Source of the DNA: Bremia lactucae
Lineage: Eukaryota > Oomycota > Peronosporomycetes > Peronosporales > Peronosporaceae
Assembly: GCF_004359215.1 (NCBI RefSeq)
Contig: NW_027152030.1
Coordinates: 904,360-968,359, forward strand
Reading direction: 5' to 3'
Length of the DNA: 64,000 bases
Made by a program: the position numbers and the translations under genes. Below, piece after piece: positions 1-10,547 of this stretch; position 1 is the stretch's first letter, and each line of letters begins with the position of its first letter. The notes under the pieces are model-generated. The model saw nothing but the letters and a program-made list of their open reading frames with translations, searched no databases and had not been told where the DNA came from.

Positions 1-577
1 TTCGTTCTGCCAACCCACCGCGTCAGCGATGGAATCCATTCCATAACGATTCACTGCTTCTCGAACCATCAGGAATTTACATGCTGGCTTGTTTTTTTCA
101 GTGCGGTCGGTGCATTTGTGATGATCCCATTCTCAAAAATAGTGAGAGCTTCATTGGTCTCACTGGTATTGCGATTGTCGGTGCTGAATAAATCTGCATC
201 AAAAATATTAAGGTCAGCCATAGCAATGGCTATTGCAGCGTCTTCTCACGTCCACGATGCTCACTTATTGGTAGGTGCAATTATTGAAAGTGGGAACGAC
301 GATACAAAGTGTATAGCCGACAATAACTGTGCTGCGCAGCAACCCATTGCGTGTTGTGTATTGATCTAATGAGGATCGATACAACTTCAACATTTTTTTT
401 AAGGATTGTTGTGATGGATCTGAGGTGATCGAACAAATCGTTAAAACCATTGTTTTCTTTATGGGCTCTTTTAATGTCGTCAAGTAAAGTTGACGACATA
501 ACACATATTGTGGCAGCAGTGGGATTGCTATTGTCGATGCTGAATGTATCTGCATCATTAATAGTAAAGTCAGCCAT
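1..577 (-). pseudogene. Gypsy-A post-integrase linker with an embedded pol-spacer duplicate
   Basis: Read on the minus strand this is the hinge that follows the Gypsy-A integrase core. It contains the stretch EFLMVREAVNRY...DSIADAV near 20-75, which matches the linker of the longer copy at 46.0 kb. The piece at about 265-540 does not belong there: it is the RNase H-integrase spacer (MSSTLLDDIKRAHKEN, then the start of the HRGREKT zinc motif). The linker motif AIAMAD occurs on both sides of it (near 214-243 and 570-596). The segment therefore looks like linker, inserted spacer, linker again. All frames are broken; it is a relic continuing the integrase remnant to its right. Confidence 0.72.
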
Positions 578-1235
578 AGCAATGGCTATTGCTTCTGCAA
601 TGTTGAGTAGGTTAATATCAGCATTCTTTGCATTAAGTGTTGAGAAAAATGTGGGATGATGAAGAGCCAGATCAGTCTTTCCTTGATAAATTTTCTCCCC
701 CCTTTAGCCATAGTAACACTCTAACATGGTATGTGTTCATGGAGTAAGTCATTCAAGCAGAATGGTGTATGCTTTGATGATGCATGCACAGAGTTGTAAA
801 TAGCAAATTCTGATATCGGCAACAGCTAACTCAAACTTCTAAACGAGTGTCCGCATTCTCGGGGTATTTCTTTAAATACGCGATTTTTCCATCAAGCTGG
901 ACCATCTTTGCTAAAATGATCTACAAACACAAGAATAACTGTATTCCTGTGGGCGCCTTCAAATTCTTAATGACGAAGACCGTTTTCTGGACTGCCAACA
1001 CTCTACCCGGAAATGCGGAGGCTGTAATGGAGGCCACGATCTACGAATAGGCTCCATCCGTCGCAAGCACGTATGTAATTGCACACGATCTAACTCATTC
1101 TGTCGAGAGCAGCGAATGTCGAAAATTAGCTTCTTCTCACGTCCACGATGCCCAGTTATTCGTACTCCCGATAAAGCGCAATTATTGAAAGCGGGACGAC
1201 AATTCAAAGTGTGTAGCTGGAAATAGCTGTGTTGT
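578..1235 (-). pseudogene. Gypsy-A integrase remnant (zinc-binding region and decayed core)
   Basis: Minus-strand reading gives the integrase N-terminal H2C2 neighbourhood (ITGHRGREKK near 1115-1145, then frameshifted YIRAC) and, after frameshifts, VILVFVDHFSK near 920-950 and EFAIYNSVHAS near 785-815. These are the start and end of the integrase core. The central catalytic part is deleted. The upstream (right) border at about 1235 abuts a family-B gene in the opposite orientation, and the missing 5' part of this element is found at 20.5-23.77 kb (see findings). Dead copy. Confidence 0.7.
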
Positions 1236-2480
1236 GCAGCAGTCGCGTTAACAGGGCTAAAGGATCCACCTCAATTTAACAGTGAGGATGTTGATCCGTC
1301 GCTCATTGTCGACTTCAATGAGTCGACACCTTTGCCGTCACCTCATAGTAGTGATGCGGACAACCATCTCATGGAGAATGATGATGGCGCATTATTGCCC
1401 ATCCAAACTTCTCTCATGGCTCACAACATGGAGACAGCATCATTTACGAATGCTGTCTCGTCGTCTGCGCTGGAAAGCGCAGCGACAGGTAATGAGAGTG
1501 CTGCCCATAAAAGCGCAGCCGCTTCTCCGTTGGGTATAACCACAACGCCTTATGCTCAGACCATAATCCATAATGGTTCTGACATAGAAGATTCGGAGCC
1601 TAAAGCTCCGCCGACGACACGTGAACGTGCTCAGTCGGTGTCACAAGCCAGTCGTTTTGAACGTGGCTATGTGACGGGTGGCATTCCAAAGATGCCCCCT
1701 CCATCTAAATGGCCTCGTTAAACAGGCCAAGAGCGTCGCTCCTAGAGCGCGCTCTTGTAGACGCACATAACTATTATGGCGTCTATAAATCATGGAGGGC
1801 TCAGGGAAAATCGCTTGGGCGTATTTTCCCGATTCCGGTCGTGTTGCGTTCAAATGAAACGCCCGACCAATACGAGGCGGAATTCTGCGCCGCATTCATC
1901 CGCATTCCGATGCGATGAAACCGCGGTCGCAGCGAATTAATTTCGCCCGCTTGCGTGTGAAAGAAATCATGGGCGGTACTGTACCCCCTCACGGAGCGGT
2001 TGGCAAGCAACCTTCCAATAAGGACGCGTTGATTCCTCCCGGATCCATCAGTGCAGGTGGGGCCCGATAGGAGTGGCGATCTCGCCCACCTAATCGTGGC
2101 TGCCTTACCTTTGTCCGTTCAGTCGCAGGCGTTAAGCGCTGCCAAACGACGTATTTTGGATCTCGAGGGTCAAGTCTTGCGACTGATATTGGATCTTCAG
2201 GATGTCCGAGCGAAGGATCGTCAGGGTTATGAACGCCTGAAGACTCGCTTGGACCTTCTGGAGAAGATATTGCTGAGAGATCCGCGTTACTCTCGTGACG
2301 TCCCTCGCTCTCCGAGTCCTGTTCGTGGTGGGAGGAGCCGGTCGGTTGATAGTTTTTCGCCTTCTCCGTCTCTCTAACCCGAACGACGCTCGACAAACAG
2401 TCGACGTCATTATCGGTCTCCTGAGACGGTGGGGCATGTGACCTCATTTGGGTCTGCATACCGTTTCAGACGACCCACGT
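1236..2480 (+). pseudogene. Gypsy-B antisense gene aORF-2, copy B1, lacking its N-terminus
   Basis: Nearly identical to 25190-26430. Readable blocks: an acidic/Ser-rich segment (SEDVDPSLIVDFNES, from about 1280), SQASRFERGYVTGG near 1640-1680, SLLERALVDAHNYYGVYKSW near 1735-1795, and a coiled-coil block (SAAKRRILDLEGQVLRL, 2140-2190) with an Arg/Ser-rich tail (RSPSPVRGGRSRSV near 2305-2345). It is transcriptionally opposite to the Gypsy-B pol beside it. Frameshifts near 1720, 1890 and 2060 break it; the one near 2060 is shared with the 25-26 kb copy. No known domain recognised. The first ~45 codons are missing here and are found at 23770-23902. Confidence 0.65.
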
Positions 2481-2583
2481 AAATACGGGTTTTGTCTTTA
2501 TATACGGGGGAAGGGTGAGTCTATAGTTTAGGTCTCCAACCTCTTCTACCACCGTAAAGGGTTCGATGCAACGTGGCAACAAC

Positions 2584-3956
2584 TTAGTAGTACCTCAGGT
2601 AGTACAAAAAATGCATTATAGGTAGGGTAGCACTACATAATAGTACTTTTTCACCCACTCTAAAGCGTTCATTTTTTTTGCGATCATTTCGGTCCGCACA
2701 TTCTTCTTGCTTGTCCTGTGCACTTGCTATCGCGTCACGGACTTTTCGTGTGATGACTAATCGCTCATCCACAAAGCGTTGAGCTTCGCTTACGCTTTCA
2801 GCATTAAACTCGCCTATGACACCGCCGATAGGTCGGTCATAGGACGTAGTTTTATTGACCACTGCTAAACTGGCAGGGTCACTAGGGCAAGTTTCTGTCG
2901 TTAAGATGATACCCTCGCGGGTCATCGTCTTATTGACGAAACTATGTCCCTCTTTGGCACCGAGCTTAGTAAGCGGCCATCTTCCACTAAGACATGGGCT
3001 GCGCACGAACGAGACTGGCGTTCGAGAATGGCACTGTCCGTTAATATAAAACAATGTCTCACCCGTACTGGCATGTACACTGTTATTTATAGCGAAGTCC
3101 ACACAGGGCAATTGCTCGCTCCATTCTTTCAAAGTTGCTATAGTGCGTAAGACATTCGCTACGACCCGATTGGCGCGTTCTGTTTGGCCTTCGGTCTGCG
3201 GATGGTCTGCGGTAGACATGTGGAGCTTTCTACCTAGCAGCTCGAACACATGTCGCCAAAAACCAGACGTAAAACGTGGATCCCGGTCCGATACTATGGA
3301 CTCGGGCATCCCGCGTAGTCGGTAAACATGATCCAGGAACAAGAGAGCTGCCTCCTTGCCTGTGATCGATGTCTTACATGGTGCTAAGTGCACCATTTTG
3401 CTCAGTCTGTCTACAAAGGTGACGAGCCCCGTCCGACCCATGTCATGCCAAACATGAATTCCAGAGTTACTGACTTCCAACAGTTGGTTGGATCTGGTAG
3501 CAGCTTCAGTGGCGCACTTCTGAGCGGTGCAAGCTTAACGAACTGACACTGTTCGCAAGAGCAAATATAGTTGGCCATTCATCGATATAGGTGAGGCCAC
3601 TAAAATTCTCCTGACACTTTTAAAAAAAGTGTTTTCACGGCCCAGATGTCCACTAGATGGTGCATCATGGAGATCGTGAAGAATCATTAACTTCAGATCT
3701 GTACATAGATTCTTAAGAGATCACAAGGTGCCAATTGATGCCGTATCACTCCATCGCTGAAGCTAAAGTGATTCAGCTTAGCCTTTAGGTGCGACGGAAG
3801 GAAAACCTTTCGTCCACCGAAGTGATCCAACAGCAGGCGACAATGTTCGTCCTGGCTGTAGCTCTCCTTTACTTTGGAGACCAATGAGTTCGTCACGTGC
3901 TATGCCTTCATGACTGCCAACGTTAACGACTCAACTTGTGCCTTAGCACGAGACAA
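2584..3956 (-). pseudogene. Gypsy-B integrase and preceding spacer, copy B1
   Basis: The 298-codon open stretch 3480-2584 is a Ty3/Gypsy integrase core: FVDRLSKMVHLAP carries the first Asp, VSDRDPRFTSGFW the second, and TEGQTERAN the Glu region. Upstream (3480-3956) the H2C2 and spacer region is present but frameshifted. The C-terminus stops right after VGEKVLLCSATLP, so the SH3-like GPF/Y part of the integrase tail is missing, exactly as in the 26.5 kb copy. The right border near 3956 is a junction with a family-B gag fragment on the other strand. DNA integration would be the normal role; this copy is incomplete. Confidence 0.85.
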
Positions 3957-4340
3957 GCCGAGGCCCATTCTGATGGACCAGCCCAAGTTCGATAGAACTG
4001 CAGCGCACACGATTGTCCAATGGCTGTTAGCCGTGGAGCAATGCGGTGTGGCGCAGCTCATCGAAGACACCCGGATGGAATCGTTCGCCATTCCTCATTT
4101 GCGCGGTAAGGCCTCCGAGTGGGCTTACTCGGCGCTTATGGCGAACTGTAAGGGGTTCCCTTCATGGGCTATCTTAAGGCAAAGATTCGCGCCATGACCA
4201 GCCGCCAAACAACGAAGTGTTGCTTTAGGCGCGCTTCTTTGGAGCGCGACAGGCGAAGCGATCTCTACAAGAGAATGTGCAGGAAATGCGCTCACTGTCG
4301 GCATCCATTACAGTGGGTTCGATACTGAAATACATTAAGG
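3957..4340 (+). pseudogene. Gypsy-B gag fragment
   Basis: Plus-strand match to the Gag capsid-like part of the main Gypsy-B copy: RPILMDQPKFDRTAAHTIVQ, then EQCGVAQLIEDT, LRGKASEWAYSAL, and after a frameshift ARQAKRS and the QEM(R)SL region. Trp is present in HTIVQW where the main copy carries a stop. The fragment ends near 4340. The longer 107-codon frame 3874-4197 that includes it is a chance fusion across the junction with antisense pol. Relic of a structural (coat) protein gene. Confidence 0.75.
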
Positions 4341-4439
4341 TGCCCACGTTTAGGGTGGACTGCGATGACCAAAGGAGAGTCACTGATACAGTTTCGTTGG
4401 TTTCTGGGAGACTATGCTAGCAGCCCTTCGGACTCGTAA

Positions 4440-5130
4440 CAAACGATACGTGGGGCTGTAGTGACATATTAGGCATAGCGGCCACCTTCTTGCAACGTAG
4501 CATTTATGTCGTCCAAAGAATCGAACAACCTACAGTGGCTTGGCGCTGTAAGAGGACCCGCCCAACCGTCATACACCAAAAAGGAAGGCTGGTGGAAACA
4601 GCAGCAGAACATTCCATACCGCTAGTGGATTGGGTAAATGAACTCCGGGCAACAAAAAACAAGATTATTGATAAGGCAAAACATCCCATCGTCCTCTAAT
4701 TATGGGATAAGCATTTTTCAGCATTTTCGCAAGACGTTCATCCAGATTTGGTAGAAGAGTAGACGGCTTTGGCGATCACGACAACACTCGCCGACACCGT
4801 AACTTATCACTTTTGCTCAACGGTCTTTAGGCTGTTCATATCGGAGGAACCGCAAAGAGCTAGAGAGTTTATACTAGCCACACCGGATGAGATGGGTCCG
4901 CGAAACGGCGAATGCTTTGTAAGTCATCAAATAATGACACCCAGCACACAGCGAAAATGATTCTGCCAATTATCGCTCGCAAAGAAGCTGGCCCAAAAAA
5001 TATACACGCACGGCAGTTGGTGACGAAGAAGATGAGGGGGAGTTCGGCGCGGCAACGGCGCTTGTCATTAAGAAGGAAAAAGACGACCCACACCAGACGG
5101 CAGCAGACTATAGGATAGACAGGGATGACT
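4440..5130 (+). pseudogene. Unidentified remnant, weakly OTU-protease-like
   Basis: A degraded plus-strand reading starts with WGCSDILGIAATFLQRSIYV (4451-4510) and after stops reaches LWDKHFSA near 4700-4725. A Gly-Asp-Ser-like loop, a hydrophobic helix, then a distant His-Phe/Tyr-Ser motif recalls OTU-type cysteine proteases carried by some oomycete repeats, but the catalytic Cys region cannot be assigned. I would not rely on this; it could equally be part of another transposon ORF. No start codon or intact frame above 70 codons. Confidence 0.2.
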
Positions 5131-5202
5131 GGTAGGAGGCATGTCATTAGGTTGCTAAACAGTCACAATATCACCTTTCTTGATGTTTGTTCAGTGAAGC
5201 AA

Positions 5203-6775
5203 TTATTTGGTTAGCTTGAGACTGGCAACAAATTTGTTGTGTTTGTCTTTTGCAAGTGCCTTTGTCATGCCATCGGCTACCATGTCTTCAGTGCACTGGT
5301 ATTCCAACTCAATAATCTTCATTTTCACACTTTCACGAATAAAATGGTATTTAATGTCGATATGTTTGGTCCTTGCGTGGTAGACCGGACTCTTTGCCAA
5401 TACGATACATCCTTGGTTGTCTTGATAAATAGTTGTCGCATCACCATGAAATTTTTTTTGGTCCTGAGAAGTAGTCGGAGCGAAAGTGCTTTCTGAGTTG
5501 CGTTGTTAAGACTCATGTACTCGGCTTCTGTACGTGAAAGTTGCCACTGCTGGCTGCCGCTTGGACTTTCACGAAATGACGCTACCGTTAACAAGAAAAC
5601 ATAGCCTGTTGTTGATCGTCGCGTATCCAAATCACCAGCCAATTAGCATCAGCAAAGCCAATGAGCTCTCCCTTGTTAGCGTCGTCGAATAATATTCCAA
5701 TGTCTTGCGTTGTCTTCAAATACTTTAGAACCCGCTTGGCTGTATTCTAGTGCGATTTTTAGTACTTCTCGCAAAACTTAGCCACCTCTCCCACGGCGTG
5801 TGCAATGTCTGGTCGAGTACAAGTTGCCACGTACATTAGTGCTTTTACAAGCTCACGATAAGGGAACTTTGATACAAAAGCTGCATCTTGTACTGGCTTG
5901 ACAGGTTTTATATTGCTGTCCGCTAGAGTATGTACATCTTTGCAGTGTTCCATGCCAAATTTTTCTGCAAGTCGCTTGATGTATGCACGCTGGTCAATCT
6001 TGATTACCTTGCTCCTTTGGTCGCGATGTATCTCAATCTCAAGCAGTATTTTAGCTCGCCAAATTCCTTAATACTGAAATCAATCTTCAATGCGCCCTTA
6101 GTCACTTCAACGTGCTCCTTCTTTCTGCCGAAGAGCATCAAATCTTCGACGTATATGATAACAATACTGTATTCCTCTGCTGACTTTCGAACGTAGACGC
6201 ACGGGTCTGCGGCAAAGCAATCAAAACCTTGGCTTTCTAGGTGTTGATTTAGCTTGTTGTTCCATTGCCGCGCGGCTTGCTAAGTTCCATAGGTGCCTTT
6301 CCAAGCAGACACTTCTTATTTGGACAAGTGAAGTCTTCGAAACCGTCCGGCTGATCCATGTATATCTCTTCTTCCACTTTGCCGTACAAGAAAGCTGTGT
6401 CAACATCACTGCCGCTGTCGCTATCGCAGCGTTTATCGACTCTTTTCGAGACACTGGAGCAATCGTATCTCCGTAGGCAATGCCAGGTCGCTGGGTAATC
6501 CTTTAGCAACAAGTCGCGCCTTAAACTTGATAACTGCTCGCTTGGGTCGCGCTATATCCGAAAGACTTACTTGCACCCAATCGCCTTCTTTTCTTTTTTT
6601 TCTATGCTTCATTAGTAGCTCTTGCGCAGAAGAAGATATGCTTGACTTGGCTTTTGGGCTTACCCATACTTCAAGATTAGGATGTCAAATAATTTTGACA
6701 AAAGAGCTTGATGGCATGAGAATTAAGCTACCATCAGCTACTACAAAAAAATTGCTAATGATTTTAAGACGTTGA
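5203..6775 (-). pseudogene. Copia reverse transcriptase-RNase H remnant (Copia-0)
   Basis: Minus strand, N- to C-terminal: RT palm ([23 protein letters not shown] as two blocks near 6420-6350), the polymerase loop near 6160-6145 where the usual YVDD reads YVED, ELKYCL, then the C-terminal PVQDAAFVSKFPYREL, MYVATCTRPDIAHAVGE near 5840-5770, and the RNase H parts FADAN, TRRSTTGYVF and SRTEAEYMSL near 5550-5510, ending DGMTKALAKDKH near 5280-5240. Frameshifts and stops are frequent. The Asp to Glu change in the polymerase motif would impair catalysis. Just downstream, at 5135-5180, the Copia LTR start motif TGTTTAGCAAC is recognisable. Same Copia lineage as the copies at 7.6-14.6 kb. Confidence 0.85.
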
Positions 6776-7129
6776 TCATGATATGGCACCGTAACGAGGC
6801 GGAGCCCTGCGCAAATTTTTCACGGAACGGGAATTCAGGAGCGCAGTAGGGGCGGATGGGAGCGCAATTTGTAACCGTTCGGGTAAATCAAGACATTGGC
6901 GGAACAGCTGGACGCATAATAAAATTATTAAACAATTAAATTTATTCTTTTTAGGCATATTCTTTAGCTACCTCGTCTTATGATCATGAAGTGACTTCAT
7001 GTTGCTCTCCATTGCTTCAAGCCACTGGCTCTTGTATTTGCTCGTTATCACCTCACTGCATGACGTCGCTTTCTCCCTATCATTCCCTTTAGTGTGGAGG
7101 CAGCAAAGCGAGCCGAATTTGCCCTCAAA
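6776..7129. other. Spacer without a recognisable gene
   Basis: Between the Copia RT relic and an inverted Copia 3' end. I see no open frame with meaning and no LTR terminus that I can assign; AT-rich after 6900. Confidence 0.5.
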
Positions 7130-7535
7130 ATCGTCCAAGTTAAACACTCCTAGAGGGTCGAGATTGCAAACCGGAAAGTAATATATATTTTTGAGTTTAT
7201 CTCAATCTTACCGTTAATTCTTTCCTATCGTTCGCTGCACCCCCTTTTTCACATATGTGGACTACCATGAAATGGGAAACGTCACTGTCTGGCGGTACCG
7301 TGCTGGTGAATCCCAAACACCAGTCCCGAAGGTTTTATTTTTCTGTCGTTGCCGGGTATCGAACCGGTGACCTGTGGGATGCACCGCCATGCCTTACCCG
7401 ACTGAGCCACACCACACGATATTTTCCACACTCAAATTTTCCGTATTATTCTTGTCATACGATCCCTCGCCATAGTTCCCTTATACACGTATATGCATAA
7501 AGCGCAACACTTTTGATGAGCTCATCAATCTTCAA
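7130..7535 (-). mobile_element. Copia 3' end/LTR-like repeat containing a tRNA-like box pair (copy 1)
   Basis: The reverse complement matches 13870-14280 over its length, including the Copia 3' UTR motif GATGAG(T/C)TCATC and TGTTGCGCTTTATG. Inside is a Pol III-type promoter pair on the minus strand: A-box TGGCTCAGTCGG (7398-7409) and B-box GGTTCGATACC (7355-7365). It lies head-to-head with a plus-strand Copia gag that starts at about 7575, so it is not that element's own 5' LTR. Confidence 0.55.
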
Positions 7536-7574
7536 CATACTTCACAAGTGTTATGTAATTCGTATTTCACGTTA

Positions 7575-9873
7575 TGAGCCCAAGTAACTATTCCAGTATC
7601 AGAGTGCAGCTCTTCTATGGGAGCAACTACACTTTGTGGAGTTTCAAGATGAGGATGATATCATGTCGTAGGGACTTTGGGCGGCGATTACCGGCGAAGC
7701 GCCCATATCCATACCAACGGAGCAGCAGGTACACGCGGCAATTGTCCTGAACCTCAGTGACTCGCAGCTTACGTACGTTGTAAGTGCACAGAGCGCGCGG
7801 GATGCGTCGATCGCTATTAAAAGCTTTCGTGAGACCCAGTACATGGCACATCGACTCTGGACCAAGGAAAAGTTTGCGTCTTGCCGGTACACGTCCTCAA
7901 GCATCAGCGAGAATGTCATGGCTTTAGAAAGCTCGTGCTAGAGATGAAGAGCGCAAGTTGTGGGCCAAGTGAAGAAGATGTATGTGTTACTATGCTTCGG
8001 AGTTTGCCCACTAACTACGAGAGCCTTGTCCAGGCATTTCGAATGTCTATCGAGTCGTTCAGATTTGGGGATCTGGTGAGCAAGCTGCTCGCCGAAGAAG
8101 TGCGTCAGAAGGATTCGGCGCGTATCGAAAAACAACGGCGCTTCTCACCAACTTAAGAATGCGTAGAAGTCCCTATGGAAGCAGCGTGGGCGTAGAATAA
8201 AGGCAGCGTCCGGACGTGCTTTAACTGTGGCAAGACGGGCCACTATGCGAGAGACTGCCGATCTAAAAAGCGTGGGTCGCCGAGTTACGAAGATCAGACT
8301 AATGTTGCATTTTATGCGGCTGAATCGTCAGCAAGCGGTGCGTGGGTTATCGACAGCGGGTCTTCGACCCATATGTGCAAGGACCGTGAATCCTTTGTGG
8401 AGTACATCGCGTTAGAAAATTCGCAGAGTATTTCGAGCGCAAAGAAGAGCGCAAGGTTAAAATTTCTGTCATAGAACAGTTGCGCTGCGCGTTCGGTCGG
8501 GAAGCTCTTGGATTAACGCAAATTTGGAGAGGACACTGCATTTTAAAAATCTGAACAAAAACCTATTTTCAGTAACAGCGGCATCCGCACGGGGCTTGAC
8601 TATTGAAATAACCAAAGACAAATACGTCGTGAAGTCTGGAAGCAAGACTGTTGCGACAGGATCAGAAAAAGGCAAACTCTTTTATCTAAAACCGGACGCC
8701 AAAGAAGAATGCCACGCTTCTTTTAGCGAATCGGGTGTGTGGCATCGACGGCTTGGTCACACCTCGCACCGAACAGTAAAAATAAAATGATTAAGGACGG
8801 CCGTATTACCAGTGCCAAGGTTGAGACGGAAGGTGTTTGTGAAGCTTGTGCTACAGCCAAACAAGTCAAGAAGACATTCCAAACAAGCGATGCGGTGCTG
8901 GAAGAGAGGGAGAGTATGCGCTCATATAGCGTCGTATGCTCGGACGTTCTTGGTCCAATTAGCCTTGCTTCATTATCCGGCTTTAGGTACATGATGCCTT
9001 TTATAATGATGAAGAGTCGTTATGTCACTGTGTATCCTATGCGAATCAAGAGCGAATTGCTGGAAGCATTTTTCTTGCGAAGATCTGCAAGGAAGTCAAG
9101 ACGATGCCAGGAGCGAGAGTTAAGGTCTTATGTCGTGATAATGGAGGCGAATATCGAAACGCTCGAATGACTACAATCTGTGGGAACAGCTCAGGATCAA
9201 GCAAGAGTTTACTGTGCCGTACAACCCACCGCAAAATGGCATGGCTGAACGAATGAATAGAACTCTCGTCGAAATGACAAGATGTATGCCCAAAGACAGT
9301 GACCTAGACAAGCGCTATTGGTGTGAGGCGATGGTGACAGCAGCAGACACATGATATGTGCTGCCGAATTCGTAAAGCAAAAATTTATGTTCTTTTGAGC
9401 TGGTATTCAAGCGGAAACCACATGTAGAGCACATGCGTGTATTTGGCACCGTATGCTATGCACATCTCACCACAGAAAGGCGAAAGAAGCTGGACGATTC
9501 TGGGACTAGGTGCTATATTCTAGGATACGCAAAACAACAGAAGGCATACAGACTCATAAATGCAATTGATGGCTTAATCGTCACAGCAAGCAAGACAAAG
9601 ATTAGCGGTACCAAGGGCACCTTTGACGTGATTGACAACGTGGTAATAGACAATACAAATGTCCAAGCACCATCGGCAGTGGACCCTCAAACGCCACCTC
9701 TGCGCCTACACTCGACAACTAAAAGGCACGAATTTCCAACAGGATGTGTTCTCACGCGAGAATTTTGCACTCCTGGCAAGGATGGAGAAGAAGAGTGGAG
9801 CGCAAGAATTGAGGTGTCGTTCGCTATGAATAAGAGTTTCCAAACCATCGTAAGCTCATCTTCAAGCTCATAG
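7575..9873 (+). pseudogene. Copia gag-protease-integrase remnant (Copia-1)
   Basis: Starts MSPSNYSS...NYTLWSFKMRM (Copia Gag N-terminus, 7575). Later blocks: the gag helix VRQKDSARIE (8100-8130), a CCHC knuckle CFNCGKTGHYARDC (8221-8262), the protease motif WVIDSGSSTHMC (8342-8377), LWHRRLGH-type His motif near 8730-8765, an integrase core around 8930-9320 (MCSDVLGP-like, NGMAERMNRTLVEM), and FGTVCYAHLT...YILGYAKQQKAYRL (9438-9555). The reading ends in a divergent Ser-rich tail before a second Copia gag begins at 9895. Many stops and frameshifts. RT-RNase H is absent from this copy. Confidence 0.85.
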
Positions 9874-9894
9874 CGTAACGTAACTCAATAGGCT

Positions 9895-10547
9895 ATGAGC
9901 CCAAGCAACGACTCCGGTTTCAAGATTGAGCCTTTTGATGGCTCAAACTACGTACTATGGAGCTACAAGATGAAGATGTGCCTCATGTCCAAGGGGCTAT
10001 GGGGAGCTGTCTTCTGTGTAGACGCTCCGAATGCAGTATAGGAGCAGCAAGCGTACGCTGCGATCGCGCTGAACCTGAGTGACGCGCAGTTGATGCACAT
10101 AATCGACGCGACGACGGCGAGAGAGGCGTGGGGAAGGCTGGCGAAGTTTCATCGCACACAAGACATGGCGAATCGACTTCGGCTTAAGGAGAAGTTTGCC
10201 TCATTCAAGTGTACGGCTTCAAGCATCAGTGGTCACGTGACAGAGCTTTAAGCTCTAGTGATGAAGATGAATAGAGCTAACTGTGGGCCAAGTGAAGAGG
10301 ACGTATGTGCGGTGATGCTGAGGAGTCTACCTGCAAGCTACGAGAGCTTAGTGCAGGCTTTCGCGTGTCGGTGTCAAGTTTTGATTTCAGCGACCTCTGA
10401 AGCAAGTTGGATGCTGGGGAAGTGCGGCACAAAGACACGGCACGTCTAGAAGAAGCAGCGGCTCTTTACACAAGCAGGAGAAACGGCAAGCAGCACCCGA
10501 AGAAGCAGCAAGAACGGCGACGCCGACTCTTCCGGGCGTGCTTGATG
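9895..10547 (+). pseudogene. Copia-2 gag
   Basis: MSPSNDSGFKIEPFDGSNYV opens a Copia Gag that continues through NLSDAQLMHIIDATTAREAW, the ANCGPSEEDVC block, LRSLPASYESLVQAF (10318-10362) and a basic tail ending in DADSSGRAC (to about 10547). At least two in-frame stops (near 10038 and 10248) kill it. The reading breaks exactly where the CCHC knuckle should begin; the knuckle is found on the other strand at about 12150. Role in an intact element: the virus-like-particle coat. Confidence 0.85.

Noticed and set aside
3874..4197. 107-codon plus-strand frame as a single gene
   Set aside because: It spans a junction: its first part is antisense to Gypsy-B pol and only the later part is gag.
7349..7418. 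True tRNA gene (also 13990-14060)
   Set aside because: A and B boxes are good, but the T-stem and acceptor stem do not pair properly and no anticodon arm is convincing; better seen as tRNA-derived.
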